Assembly: GCF_901472535.1 (NCBI RefSeq)
Contig: NZ_LR590470.1
Location: 4,464,001-4,528,000, forward strand
DNA: 64,000 nt
Direction of reading: 5' to 3'
Source: Sphingobacterium daejeonense
GTDB taxonomy: Bacteria; Bacteroidota; Bacteroidia; Sphingobacteriales; Sphingobacteriaceae
Shown here piece by piece: positions 56,709 to 64,000 of the stretch. The notes beneath the pieces were generated by a model that was given only the letters and a program-made list of their open reading frames with translations, was not told where the DNA came from and ran no database searches. The first letter of the stretch is position 1; each line of letters starts with the position of its first letter. Both the position numbers and the translations under genes were made by a program.

Positions 56709-57317
56709 ATGGAATCCTTAACCTTACTTTCATATTTTCAGGATCAATTTATTGAGGCGGGATGTGACGAGGCTGGTCGTGGTTGTTTGGCGGGTCCTGT
56801 TTTTGCGGCGGCGGTTATTTTTGCGTCGGATTATTGCAATCCGGTGTTGAATGATTCGAAGAAACTGTCGGAGAAGCAGCGTTTGGAACTGCGTTCTATT
56901 ATTGAGCAGGAGGCCTTGGATTTTGCTGTAGCGAGTGTTTCTGCGGAGGAAATCGACAAGATCAATATCCACAGAGCTTCTTACCTGGCGATGCACAAAG
57001 CTTTGGATATGCTGGGAATGAAACCTGGATTCCTAATTGTTGACGGCAATAAATTTATTCCTTATCAAGAGGTGCCACATGCCTGTGTTATCAAGGGCGA
57101 TGGAAAATACCTATCGATTGCTGCTGCCTCCATCTTGGCAAAAACCTACCGCGATGAGTACATGGAAAATATCGCCTGCGACTATCCTGATTACGACTGG
57201 AGACAGAACAAAGGCTATCCGACAGTCAAGCATAGACAAGCAGTACTGAAGTTGGGCTTTACACCGCATCATAGAAAGACCTTTAGAGTAACAGATCCTC
57301 AGCTTACTCTTTTTTAA
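56709..57317 (+). CDS. rnhB: Ribonuclease HII
   Basis: 202 residues, full length. Nicks at ribonucleotides in DNA. Metal ligands: Asp-Glu in EAGCDEAGRGCLAGPV (~19), Asp in PGFLIVDGNKFI (~110) and the downstream acidic residue in YRDEYM (~148). KGDGKYLSIAAASILAK and the C-terminal YPTVKHRQAVLKLGFTPHHR match the family. A weak -7 box (TATCTTTT, 56695) ends 6 bp before the ATG. Confidence 0.95.
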   Translation: MESLTLLSYFQDQFIEAGCDEAGRGCLAGPVFAAAVIFASDYCNPVLNDSKKLSEKQRLELRSIIEQEALDFAVASVSAEEIDKINIHRASYLAMHKALDMLGMKPGFLIVDGNKFIPYQEVPHACVIKGDGKYLSIAAASILAKTYRDEYMENIACDYPDYDWRQNKGYPTVKHRQAVLKLGFTPHHRKTFRVTDPQLTLF

Positions 57318-57319
57318 GA

Positions 57320-57396
57320 GAGACATTAGACATAAGACATTAGAATTGGTAGGGCGCGTCTATTTCCGCATGATCGGTGAGGACACCGACCATGGC
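57320..57396. repeat. AGACATA-type repeat followed by a family A hairpin
   Basis: 57320-57345: GACATTAGACATAAGACATT. 57373-57396: imperfect A hairpin (TGATCGGTG, loop AGGA, CACCGACCAT). Confidence 0.6.
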
Positions 57397-57407
57397 GAGC
57401 TTCGCCC

Positions 57408-57451
57408 ATCATAAAAGAAGGCGACCTAAAAAGGTCGCCTTCTTTTATGAT
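57408..57451. terminator. Bidirectional terminator, 19-bp perfect stem
   Basis: ATCATAAAAGAAGGCGACC (57408-57426), loop TAAAAA, complement to 57451. Lies between convergent rnhB and the YfhO-type gene. Confidence 0.88.
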
Positions 57452-57464
57452 ATTTATCTATACC

Positions 57465-59964
57465 TTATTTATTTGCTTTCGCATCAACAGGTTTTTGCTT
57501 TTCATTTTTATGTTTGATTGATAGCCAGATTGCGAATGCTAATCCCAACACCAAAACAATTGAAGCGATCAAAGAGATCACATTGCTTACTTTCATTGAA
57601 TTAGGTGCGAAAACAAATTCTACTTTATGGTTACCGCCCGGTAATGAAAGCCCTCTCAACAGGTAGTTGGTCCTGATGATTGGCACCTCTTCTCCATCGA
57701 CATAAGCTTTCCAGCCTTTATCATAATAGATTTCTGAGAATACAGCAAATACATTGTTTCCTGCTGAATACTCATATTTCAAGGTGTCTGGATGGTAGGA
57801 TACCAATTTGATATCTGCGTTATTTGGCTGTCCAATTGATTTGTCTCCCAATTGGCTTTTCAGTCCTTCGTAGATAACAGCTTCTTTGCTTGGGTCAAAT
57901 GTTCCCAAAGCATCCATTTCAGCTTGGTTGCTGTTGACGAATTTAACATTGTTGACAAACCATGCATTTCCCAATGCTGAACTTCGGCGTTGAATCTTGT
58001 CGGAATTGTTGCTTTGATCTTTTGGTGATCAGGTAACGAACATTCATCATATCCAGCACATCCTCATTCAGATCTCCATTGAATTTGTTTTCCAGCAATT
58101 CTTGGAAACGCATCAGTTTTGCAGCATGGTAACCACCGAAACTTTTATGGAAATATGATGCGCTAGCGTCATTGAATGGACTTGTTGGTCAGGTCAAATA
58201 CACGGTAAGAAAGGTCTTTGTCCAAGTGGATCAATTGATCTACTTCACGTTCTGGTATTGGTCGGTCATACGTGCTTTTATCTACAAATGAATCTGAATT
58301 AAGATATCTTTTATCCACTGACCATAGGTCAACAAGGGTGATAACTGCAACTGCTGCAATCAAAACTGTAGCAGAAAGTTTCTTTTTGACGAAGAACCAT
58401 ACAAATCCGAATGTCAATGCGACGATAAAGAACGATCGCCATGCATCTTTAGATGCCAAATCAGCACGGTCTTTCAATAATGAATTGACCAATTCATTTG
58501 CTAGATTTGGATCTGGAAGCATTTGCTGAACGGATGCTGCGAATTCTTGATGTGTAGATGTTCTTAATGAAAGAATACTAGGCATCACTGCCACCAATAA
58601 ACAGATTAAAGCTACCGCTCCACCTGAATACAGCACCTTTTTATCAAGATCAACGATTTCATTGCCTCTTGTAATAATTTCATTCAGTCCAATTATCGCC
58701 AATAGCGGCATCAGTACGGACGGAATTACCAAGATAGATTCCACTGCCCTGAATTTATTGTACATCGGGAAATAGTCGAAGAACAGATCTGAGATAAATG
58801 GCAGGTGTCTACCGAATGCCAAGAAGAAGGTTAGGATCGTTGCAGTAAGAATCCACCATTTCAAGCGGTCTTTTACAACGAACAGGGCAAGCACAAATAG
58901 GAATATTACTCCGGCCCCAAAGTACCATGGCCCTGAAGTGAATGTTTTTTCGCCCCAATAGGTAGGGAAGAATCTATTTGCTGACTGCAAGGCTTCGGGA
59001 GCAGATGCACCTAATTTTCTGTAGCGTTTTTACCGTATTTGATTTTTCATCAAGGGTACCGCCGGTTCTGCCTCCATACGCGTTTGGAATCAACAGGGTT
59101 ATGTTCTCACCAATTCCTTGGCTCCATGCATAGGCATATTCCTTATCAAGTCCTGCTGCACTTTTTCCGTCTTCGGTATGCTTCGTGATATTTGCCTTCC
59201 CACGGATTGTTTCCTTGCTATATTCATAGGTTGGGAACAATACTGATGCATTGACCAATACCGCAACTGCGACACCTATCAACTGCAGTCCTGTGGCTTG
59301 CAAGAATTTATTCAGTTTTTTGTCACGGATAGCGTAATAAAGTTCGAATCCTACCAGTACCAATAGTGCCAAGAACAGGTAATAGGTCATTTGGATATGG
59401 TTGGCACGGATTTCTAAGGCCAGGAATAGCGCGAGCAAACTAGGTCCCCAGAATTTACTGCCTCTGTAACAGAGTATGACAGCCCCTATAATAGGCGCCA
59501 TATAGGCTATTGCATAAGCTTTATTAATATGTCCTGCTTCGACATAGATCATGTTATAGGATGAAAAAGCTATGGCTATAGCTCCGAGGGCTGCGACCCA
59601 AGGTCGCATTTTCAGCACTGCAAAGAGAAAGTATCCTCCCAGTAGAAATAGCAAGAGCACATCTGATGGCGGAGGGAATATAGCCCGGATGGCAGGACCA
59701 ATATGACTGGTAATATTATTTGCATGGTCATACCAAAATCTGGTATGTTGGCATCCCTCCGAACATGGAGTTTGTCCACAAGGGGGTATTTCCGTCTTTT
59801 TCCTTATAGTCAAAAATTTCTTTTTGGCTACCACGCGCTTGCATCACATCGCTCTGCAACAAGGTTTTACCTTGCCACACTGGCGTAAAATAAAACACCA
59901 CTAAAAGCAAGAAGATGCCTATAATGATTAAGTGATTCTGATTTTCCTTAAACCAAGTTTTCAT
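57465..59964 (-). CDS. YfhO-family multi-pass membrane protein, four frame breaks
   Basis: Joined, ~830 residues with about 13 membrane helices. Start MKTWFKENQNHLIIIGIFLL (59964), DVMQARGSQKEIFDYKEKDG, then WYDHANNITSHIGPAIRAIF, GAIAIAFSSYNMIYVEAGHI, and NHIQMTYYLFLALLVLVGFE; the C-terminal third has a periplasmic domain (YEYSAGNNVFAVFSEIYYDK, GWKAYVDGEE) before the final helix. Breaks: 59734-59737 (extra T), 59014-59017 (extra A), ~58185 (extra base) and 58020-58023 (extra A), each restoring a family-like sequence. YfhO proteins are GT-C-like enzymes linked to glycosylation of lipoteichoic acids in Firmicutes. The Bacteroidota role is unknown. Confidence 0.85.
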
Positions 59965-59998
59965 CTAGTAATTGATAGGATTATTAATGATATAGCCC

Positions 59999-60006
59999 CA
60001 AAAATA
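59999..60006 (-). promoter_or_regulatory. Putative promoter -7 box of the YfhO-type gene
   Basis: TATTTTTG on the minus strand (TAnnTTTG), ~35 bp before the start. Confidence 0.5.
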
Positions 60007-60010
60007 TAGA

Positions 60011-60050
60011 ATAGATGTGAGATATGAGATATGAGATATGAGAAAGTTGA
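60011..60050 (+). repeat. GAGATATGA-type tandem repeat
   Basis: TAGATGTGAGATATGAGATA then TGAGATATGAGAAAG; the cleanest tandem copy of this 7-8-bp-period repeat. Confidence 0.65.
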
Positions 60051-60057
60051 AAAAAGC

Positions 60058-60744
60058 CTAGCCTTTCTGGATCAGATTTTTGATATTGGACAGTTCTCCG
60101 AAAAGGACCAGCAGGTCGTTTTCCATCAGAACGGTATCCGACTTGGCGATACCGGAGGCTTCCTTGCTGAGCTTTGTAGTTCCTTCTTTGGTGGTCTCGT
60201 TTTCAACATGAACCGTAGTCAGGACGATTACTTTGTATTTATTGGTGAGGTCAGCTTCCCGCAGGGTCATGCCAACGTATTTGCTTGGCACTTTGGTTTC
60301 GATAATGCTATATTTATCAGAGATCTTAAATGAATCGACTATATCGATATTGTCGAGACGCATTGCCAATCGTTCAGCAGCCTCTTCTTCGGGCATAATA
60401 TATTCATCGATATTCATGGCTTCGAGTACAGTTTTCTGAAGATCAGATACTACCCTTCCAATTATCCGCTTAACCTTGAGCTGTTTTAACAGAGCAACGG
60501 TCAACAGGCTTGCTCCCTCCTCCTCTCCAATGGCCACGATCACGGCATTACTTTCCCTTAATGGCAAAGAGCTCACTGCATCTTTGTCAGTTGTATCCAT
60601 ACATACCGTATGGGTAATTCGGTCTTTGGTTTGCTCGACAATGCTCATATTCTTGTCCGCAGCGATAACCTCATGGCCCAATTCGGTCAAATGTATGGCC
60701 AATGATCTTCCAAAATGTCCCAATCCTAATACGATGTACTTCAT
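60058..60744 (-). CDS. TrkA/KtrA-type potassium-uptake regulatory subunit (RCK domain)
   Basis: 228 residues: one RCK_N Rossmann domain (IVLGLGHFGRSLAIHLTELG with GxGxxG, binding NAD/ATP) and one RCK_C domain (SKYVGMTLREADLTNKYKVI). The single-unit length fits KtrA rather than the duplicated E. coli TrkA. It gates the channel encoded just upstream (5 bp gap). May bind c-di-AMP at RCK_C, but that is not evident from sequence. Confidence 0.93.
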   Translation of the reverse strand: MKYIVLGLGHFGRSLAIHLTELGHEVIAADKNMSIVEQTKDRITHTVCMDTTDKDAVSSLPLRESNAVIVAIGEEEGASLLTVALLKQLKVKRIIGRVVSDLQKTVLEAMNIDEYIMPEEEAAERLAMRLDNIDIVDSFKISDKYSIIETKVPSKYVGMTLREADLTNKYKVIVLTTVHVENETTKEGTTKLSKEASGIAKSDTVLMENDLLVLFGELSNIKNLIQKG

Positions 60745-60749
60745 AAGCT

Positions 60750-62534
60750 CTAAAACAATATCTTTTCAGTTGGATAAATATAACTTTTGTTCTTTGTGTT
60801 TTTAATAAATGCCACCAATAATGTCAACATCCCTACCCTACCGACAAACATGGTGAACATCAGAATAATCTTGCTGGTAGCGGACAGTGATGGAGTTATT
60901 CCCAATGAAAGCCCACAGGTTGTATATGCTGAAACAGCTTCAAAAAGCAGGGACATCATTTCTTGGTTAGGGTCTGAGAAATTCAGCAGAATAAAGCTCA
61001 GGGCAACTGTAAGCACTGAAAGCAAGATGATGGCGAATGCTTTATTGATAGATTCTGATGCTATTTTGCGTTTATATATTTCTATAGATTCCTTTCCTTT
61101 AGCCAATGCTACAATATTCATCAGTGCGATTGCTATAGTAGTTACTTTGACGCCACCACCCGTTGAACCTGGTGACACGCCTACCCACATCAATGTCACA
61201 AACATGATCAAGGTTGGCACATTGATAAAATTGAGATCTACACTGTTGAAACCTGCAGAACGGGCCGAGTTAGCCATAAAAATCGAGGTAATCCATTCAC
61301 CAATAGTTGATTTATCAGCCATCAAGCTATGGTTCTGTTCCAATAAAAAGAATGAAACGGTGGCCAATACAATAAACAAGGTATTGCAGACAACAATAAA
61401 TCTAGAATTGAATGAGAATACCTGTGGTTTATGTCTGTAGGTTTGTTTTCTAATGAGTTGGCAGATTACTGAATTAATCTTTTCTTTTACCCAGGTATAG
61501 AAGTTAAAAATAGTTCCGAAACCGAATCCTCCCAGAATGAACATGGAAGATACTGCGAGTTGGAAGTTATAGTTAAATCTATAATTATCGTTCATGACTC
61601 CATCTTTGATGATGGTAAATCCGGCGTTACAGAATCCTGAAATAGCGTGGAAACAGGAGAAGAATATCATTTCTCCCATGGATTCGAAGTTTTTAGGATT
61701 GAGGGAACTGAATATAAGTATTGCACCAATAAGTTCAAAAAGTAGCGTTATGAAGATGATGGTCAGCAATGTTGATATGACGGAGTTGAGTTTATTTTCC
61801 CCTAATATTTCTCCGAACATGAGTTGGTTTTTGAAGGAGAATCCTCCTGAGAAGAAATATCCAAAAAACCCGGTAAAGGTCATGATTCCGAGTCCTCCGA
61901 TTTGTATGAGTGCCATGATAACGGACTGTCCGAAGAGGGAAAAATTGGTAGATATATCTGTTGTTGAGAGTCCTGTAATGCACACGGCGCTTGTTGCCAT
62001 AAAAAAAGCGTCGACGAAGCTGAGAGGCGCTTCTGTAGTCGTTCGGGGCAGCATCAATAGAAAGGCGCCCAACACGATAAGTCCGAGGAAACTCACTACG
62101 AACAGGATGGTCGGGTTAAAATAGAAATTATCGAAGAAGAGGCTGTTTTTTGACAGTTCAGTAAGGAATATGATTGCTATTCCGAGATATAGCCATTCAT
62201 CTTTTGCGAATGTTTCGAGGAATCCGCCGCTGAGTCGTGCGATGGTAATAAAGAGGAAATAGGCACTGACCATCACGCCGGTATAATGGGACATATTTAT
62301 CCTACGGGCGACGAGGATGGAGGAGATGGTCCTGAACAGCTCAAAGATAAAGAGCCCATAATACAGTGCTACTACGATCTTATCACTGATTACTGCCAAT
62401 TCTGGATCCGTAATGTAGCCGACGTGGATGACCATGGTAACAGCGCTGATCAAGCTGATGTAGAACACAACTTGATCAACGACCTTCTTCTTATATCGGA
62501 AAATATACTTTAGAAAGCTATATATTGAATCCAT
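60750..62534 (-). CDS. TrkH/KtrB-family potassium transporter channel subunit
   Basis: 594 residues. Contains the four pore-loop units of the superfamily, each with its selectivity glycine: SAVCITGLSTTD, ISGFCNAGFTII, NSARSAGFNSVD and YTTCGLSLGIT. Between them are the usual helix pairs; GVSPGSTGGGVKVTTI lies before the last unit and is diagnostic. Longer than typical KtrB because of ~120 extra N-terminal residues with three additional helices (VDQVVFYISLISAVTMVIHV). -7 box TATGTTTG at 62542-62549 (minus) gives a near-leaderless transcript. Confidence 0.94.
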   Translation of the reverse strand: MDSIYSFLKYIFRYKKKVVDQVVFYISLISAVTMVIHVGYITDPELAVISDKIVVALYYGLFIFELFRTISSILVARRINMSHYTGVMVSAYFLFITIARLSGGFLETFAKDEWLYLGIAIIFLTELSKNSLFFDNFYFNPTILFVVSFLGLIVLGAFLLMLPRTTTEAPLSFVDAFFMATSAVCITGLSTTDISTNFSLFGQSVIMALIQIGGLGIMTFTGFFGYFFSGGFSFKNQLMFGEILGENKLNSVISTLLTIIFITLLFELIGAILIFSSLNPKNFESMGEMIFFSCFHAISGFCNAGFTIIKDGVMNDNYRFNYNFQLAVSSMFILGGFGFGTIFNFYTWVKEKINSVICQLIRKQTYRHKPQVFSFNSRFIVVCNTLFIVLATVSFFLLEQNHSLMADKSTIGEWITSIFMANSARSAGFNSVDLNFINVPTLIMFVTLMWVGVSPGSTGGGVKVTTIAIALMNIVALAKGKESIEIYKRKIASESINKAFAIILLSVLTVALSFILLNFSDPNQEMMSLLFEAVSAYTTCGLSLGITPSLSATSKIILMFTMFVGRVGMLTLLVAFIKNTKNKSYIYPTEKILF

Positions 62535-62541
62535 CTATTTA

Positions 62542-62549
62542 CAAACATA
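62542..62549 (-). promoter_or_regulatory. Putative trkH promoter -7 box
   Basis: TATGTTTG on the minus strand, ending 7 bp before the ATG. Confidence 0.5.
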
Positions 62550-62585
62550 GGAATATCTAAATAAAAGATTATAATCAAAAGTTCA

Positions 62586-62609
62586 GTGGTCGGTGGAAAC
62601 ACCGACCAC
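62586..62609. repeat. Perfect family A hairpin
   Basis: Stem GTGGTCGGTG, loop GAAA (a GNRA tetraloop). Lies between the AsmA-like gene end and trkH start. Confidence 0.8.
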
Positions 62610-62629
62610 GGCAAAGCTTTCACGTGAAA

Positions 62630-64000
62630 CTAATTCTTTTTTTCTTCTTCTTTTTCTCCTTTATCTTTCTTTTTGAACAGTCCTTTGATGAAATTCCCGG
62701 TTTTTTTGATCACTTCTTTCGTTTCTTCCACAACTTCTTTACCGGTCTCTGCCGCGCCCATCAATTTTGCTTCTCTCTCTTTGCTGATACCTGCACATTG
62801 CTTAATACCCTCAAGCATACTTTGCCATAAAGTCTTAAAGAATGTATGTTCTGGCACACGCTTATAATTCACCTTCCCGATATGGTATTTCTCATTTGCA
62901 TCCGGATTACTGTCATTGATCAGGATATTGTTTACCACAAAAGACAAGACTCCTTTTTTTGTTTTGCTCATCCCAGGATCCACTGCGTTCATCAAGTTGA
63001 GCTTCAAATGGTCATAATCAAACCTGAAATCACCCCAATTCCTATAATCATTGGCTTGGTAATTAAAGGATATCCCTCTGATATTGCCGGATTCAATCTG
63101 TGCATTCAACAGTGGTGTCAATATTTTATTGAATGCCGGTGCTTGCATTCTGCCCAGCGAACCCTTGTAGGTATGATATCCATCCTTGCTGAGCATATCA
63201 AACCCAAACTGTATTTTTAACAGTCCTGCATTCATGATTTTTGCATGCAGATCTGCACGCATAAATTTGTCCTTTGCCAGGACAGTGCTGTCATTGGTAA
63301 CATTTGTTAAGGTACCACGTGCATTATCGAAAGTTATGACTCCCTCTTTATTGAACTTGGCAGAATATTCACCATAGAGCACATCTACATTTTCCACAAA
63401 GACAGTATCAATTCGAATGAGTTGGTTTACTTTCATCAATTGCTGTTGTGGACCTTTTCCAATTTTAGAGCTTGATTTTTTAGGGTATCTCTTGTCATTA
63501 TATAATGAAACCGAACCATTCTTGATCTGAACCTGTTCCGCCACGGTTTGTTGGTTGTCGATAAGCTCTTTAAAATTGAGTTTTTCAAACCGTAGGGTGT
63601 CAAACTTCATGACCGCCATGGTTACATTTTGATTTTTAGCCTTAAAATAAGCAGCTTTGCTTATTTTAGGAGCATATTCAACTTTTGTCAACAGCACATT
63701 CTGATCTTGCGTGTTCAACAACAGTCGGTCAAATTTTGCTTTATAGATCCCATTTGAGATGTCGTACTCAAACTTTGGCACTTCCACCTCCACCATCTTG
63801 GTATAGAAAAGTCGGGTTGTATCATGAATGGATGCTTGGTCAACCAAAACATCATGAACCTTAATTCCAATGCTATCGAGAACAATATCACTGGTTTTTC
63901 CTTCCTCAATCTTGGAGAACTTGAATTTGACATTATCGATATTGATGTCTCTTACATTGATGGAGCTGAATACATCCTTGATATTGTCGTATAATGTTTT
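62630..64000 (-). CDS. AsmA-like/DUF748-type envelope protein, 5' truncated by the window edge
   Basis: The frame is open to base 64000 (KTLYDNIKDVFSSINVRDIN ... VHDVLVDQAS), so the apparent start at 63847 is internal and the N-terminus lies outside. About 456 codons visible. Beta-strand-rich, with a conserved C-terminal block (NDSNPDANEKYHIGKVNYKR, WQSMLEGIKQCAG) shared with 24743-26425, then an extra Lys/Glu-rich tail (KTGNFIKGLFKKKDKGEKEE) the paralogue lacks. Likely a membrane-anchored periplasmic protein; function unknown. A family A hairpin follows its stop. Confidence 0.7.
   Translation of the reverse strand, partial: KTLYDNIKDVFSSINVRDINIDNVKFKFSKIEEGKTSDIVLDSIGIKVHDVLVDQASIHDTTRLFYTKMVEVEVPKFEYDISNGIYKAKFDRLLLNTQDQNVLLTKVEYAPKISKAAYFKAKNQNVTMAVMKFDTLRFEKLNFKELIDNQQTVAEQVQIKNGSVSLYNDKRYPKKSSSKIGKGPQQQLMKVNQLIRIDTVFVENVDVLYGEYSAKFNKEGVITFDNARGTLTNVTNDSTVLAKDKFMRADLHAKIMNAGLLKIQFGFDMLSKDGYHTYKGSLGRMQAPAFNKILTPLLNAQIESGNIRGISFNYQANDYRNWGDFRFDYDHLKLNLMNAVDPGMSKTKKGVLSFVVNNILINDSNPDANEKYHIGKVNYKRVPEHTFFKTLWQSMLEGIKQCAGISKEREAKLMGAAETGKEVVEETKEVIKKTGNFIKGLFKKKDKGEKEEEKKN

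Overview
The window looks like chromosomal DNA from a member of the Bacteroidota, most likely a Sphingobacteriaceae (Sphingobacterium-like) bacterium. Evidence: a SusC/SusD pair, TonB-linked outer-membrane proteins with CarboxypepD_reg domains, the TAnnTTTG promoter -7 box ahead of many genes, a short NuoG without the large molybdopterin domain, an ExbB-ExbD-ExbD-TonB operon, and Bacteroidota-type prfB and metK leaders. No rRNA, tRNA or CRISPR array was seen.

Layout. 1-9.8 kb: 3' part of a tail-specific protease, an M28 peptidase, an intact IS4-family element (3744-5193), pgi, prfB with its programmed +1 frameshift, dcd and a phosphopantetheinyl transferase. 10-20.4 kb: AI-2E family permease, susC/susD, enoyl-CoA hydratase coupled to a DUF5686-like surface protein. 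20.7-22.1 kb: a second, decayed copy of the same IS in inverted orientation. 22.4-26.4 kb: flavohemoglobin behind a perfect 24-bp palindrome, a hemerythrin-like protein, and an AsmA-like envelope protein. 26.7-27.3 kb: an AT-rich REP-associated tyrosine transposase (RAYT). 27.4-40.3 kb: a complete 14-gene complex I operon (nuoA-N, minus strand). 40.8-46.9 kb: TonB energy-transduction operon with a PstS-like lipoprotein and a TPR protein. 47.3-64 kb: a YciH/SUI1-family gene found only by joining frames, lipid kinase, metK behind a SAM-II riboswitch, fabD, M16 peptidase, an OMP beta-barrel operon, rnhB, a YfhO-type membrane protein, a Trk/Ktr potassium system, and the 3' part of a second AsmA-like gene running off the right edge.

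The most unusual content is between the genes. Intergenic spaces carry several interspersed repeat families, labelled A to E here. A is a 10-bp-stem hairpin with a mostly GNRA-like tetraloop, whose perfect copies differ by paired (covarying) changes. B is a GCTAGCGCAAGTCTTGCGCG-type repeat, usually next to A and also flanking the RAYT gene in inverted orientation. C is a ~245-bp element with a 13-bp stem. D is a CAACCC...GGGGTG mini-palindrome into which both IS copies have inserted. E is a GGAGTCGAAG-type repeat. A 150-bp hairpin-rich duplication, a 48-bp-period tandem array, and AGACATA / GAGATATGA short-period repeats next to stop codons are also present. Together they suggest a REP/RAYT-like system in mosaic islands.

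Quality warning: about 30 single-base frame breaks, mostly at short homopolymers, interrupt otherwise well-conserved genes (nuoA, C, D, F, G, L, M, hmp, yciH, yfhO and others). They most likely reflect uncorrected indel errors in the assembly, so those genes are annotated here as single CDSs with the breaks located. NuoA carries two compensating breaks that hide a wrong-frame segment in an apparently intact ORF.
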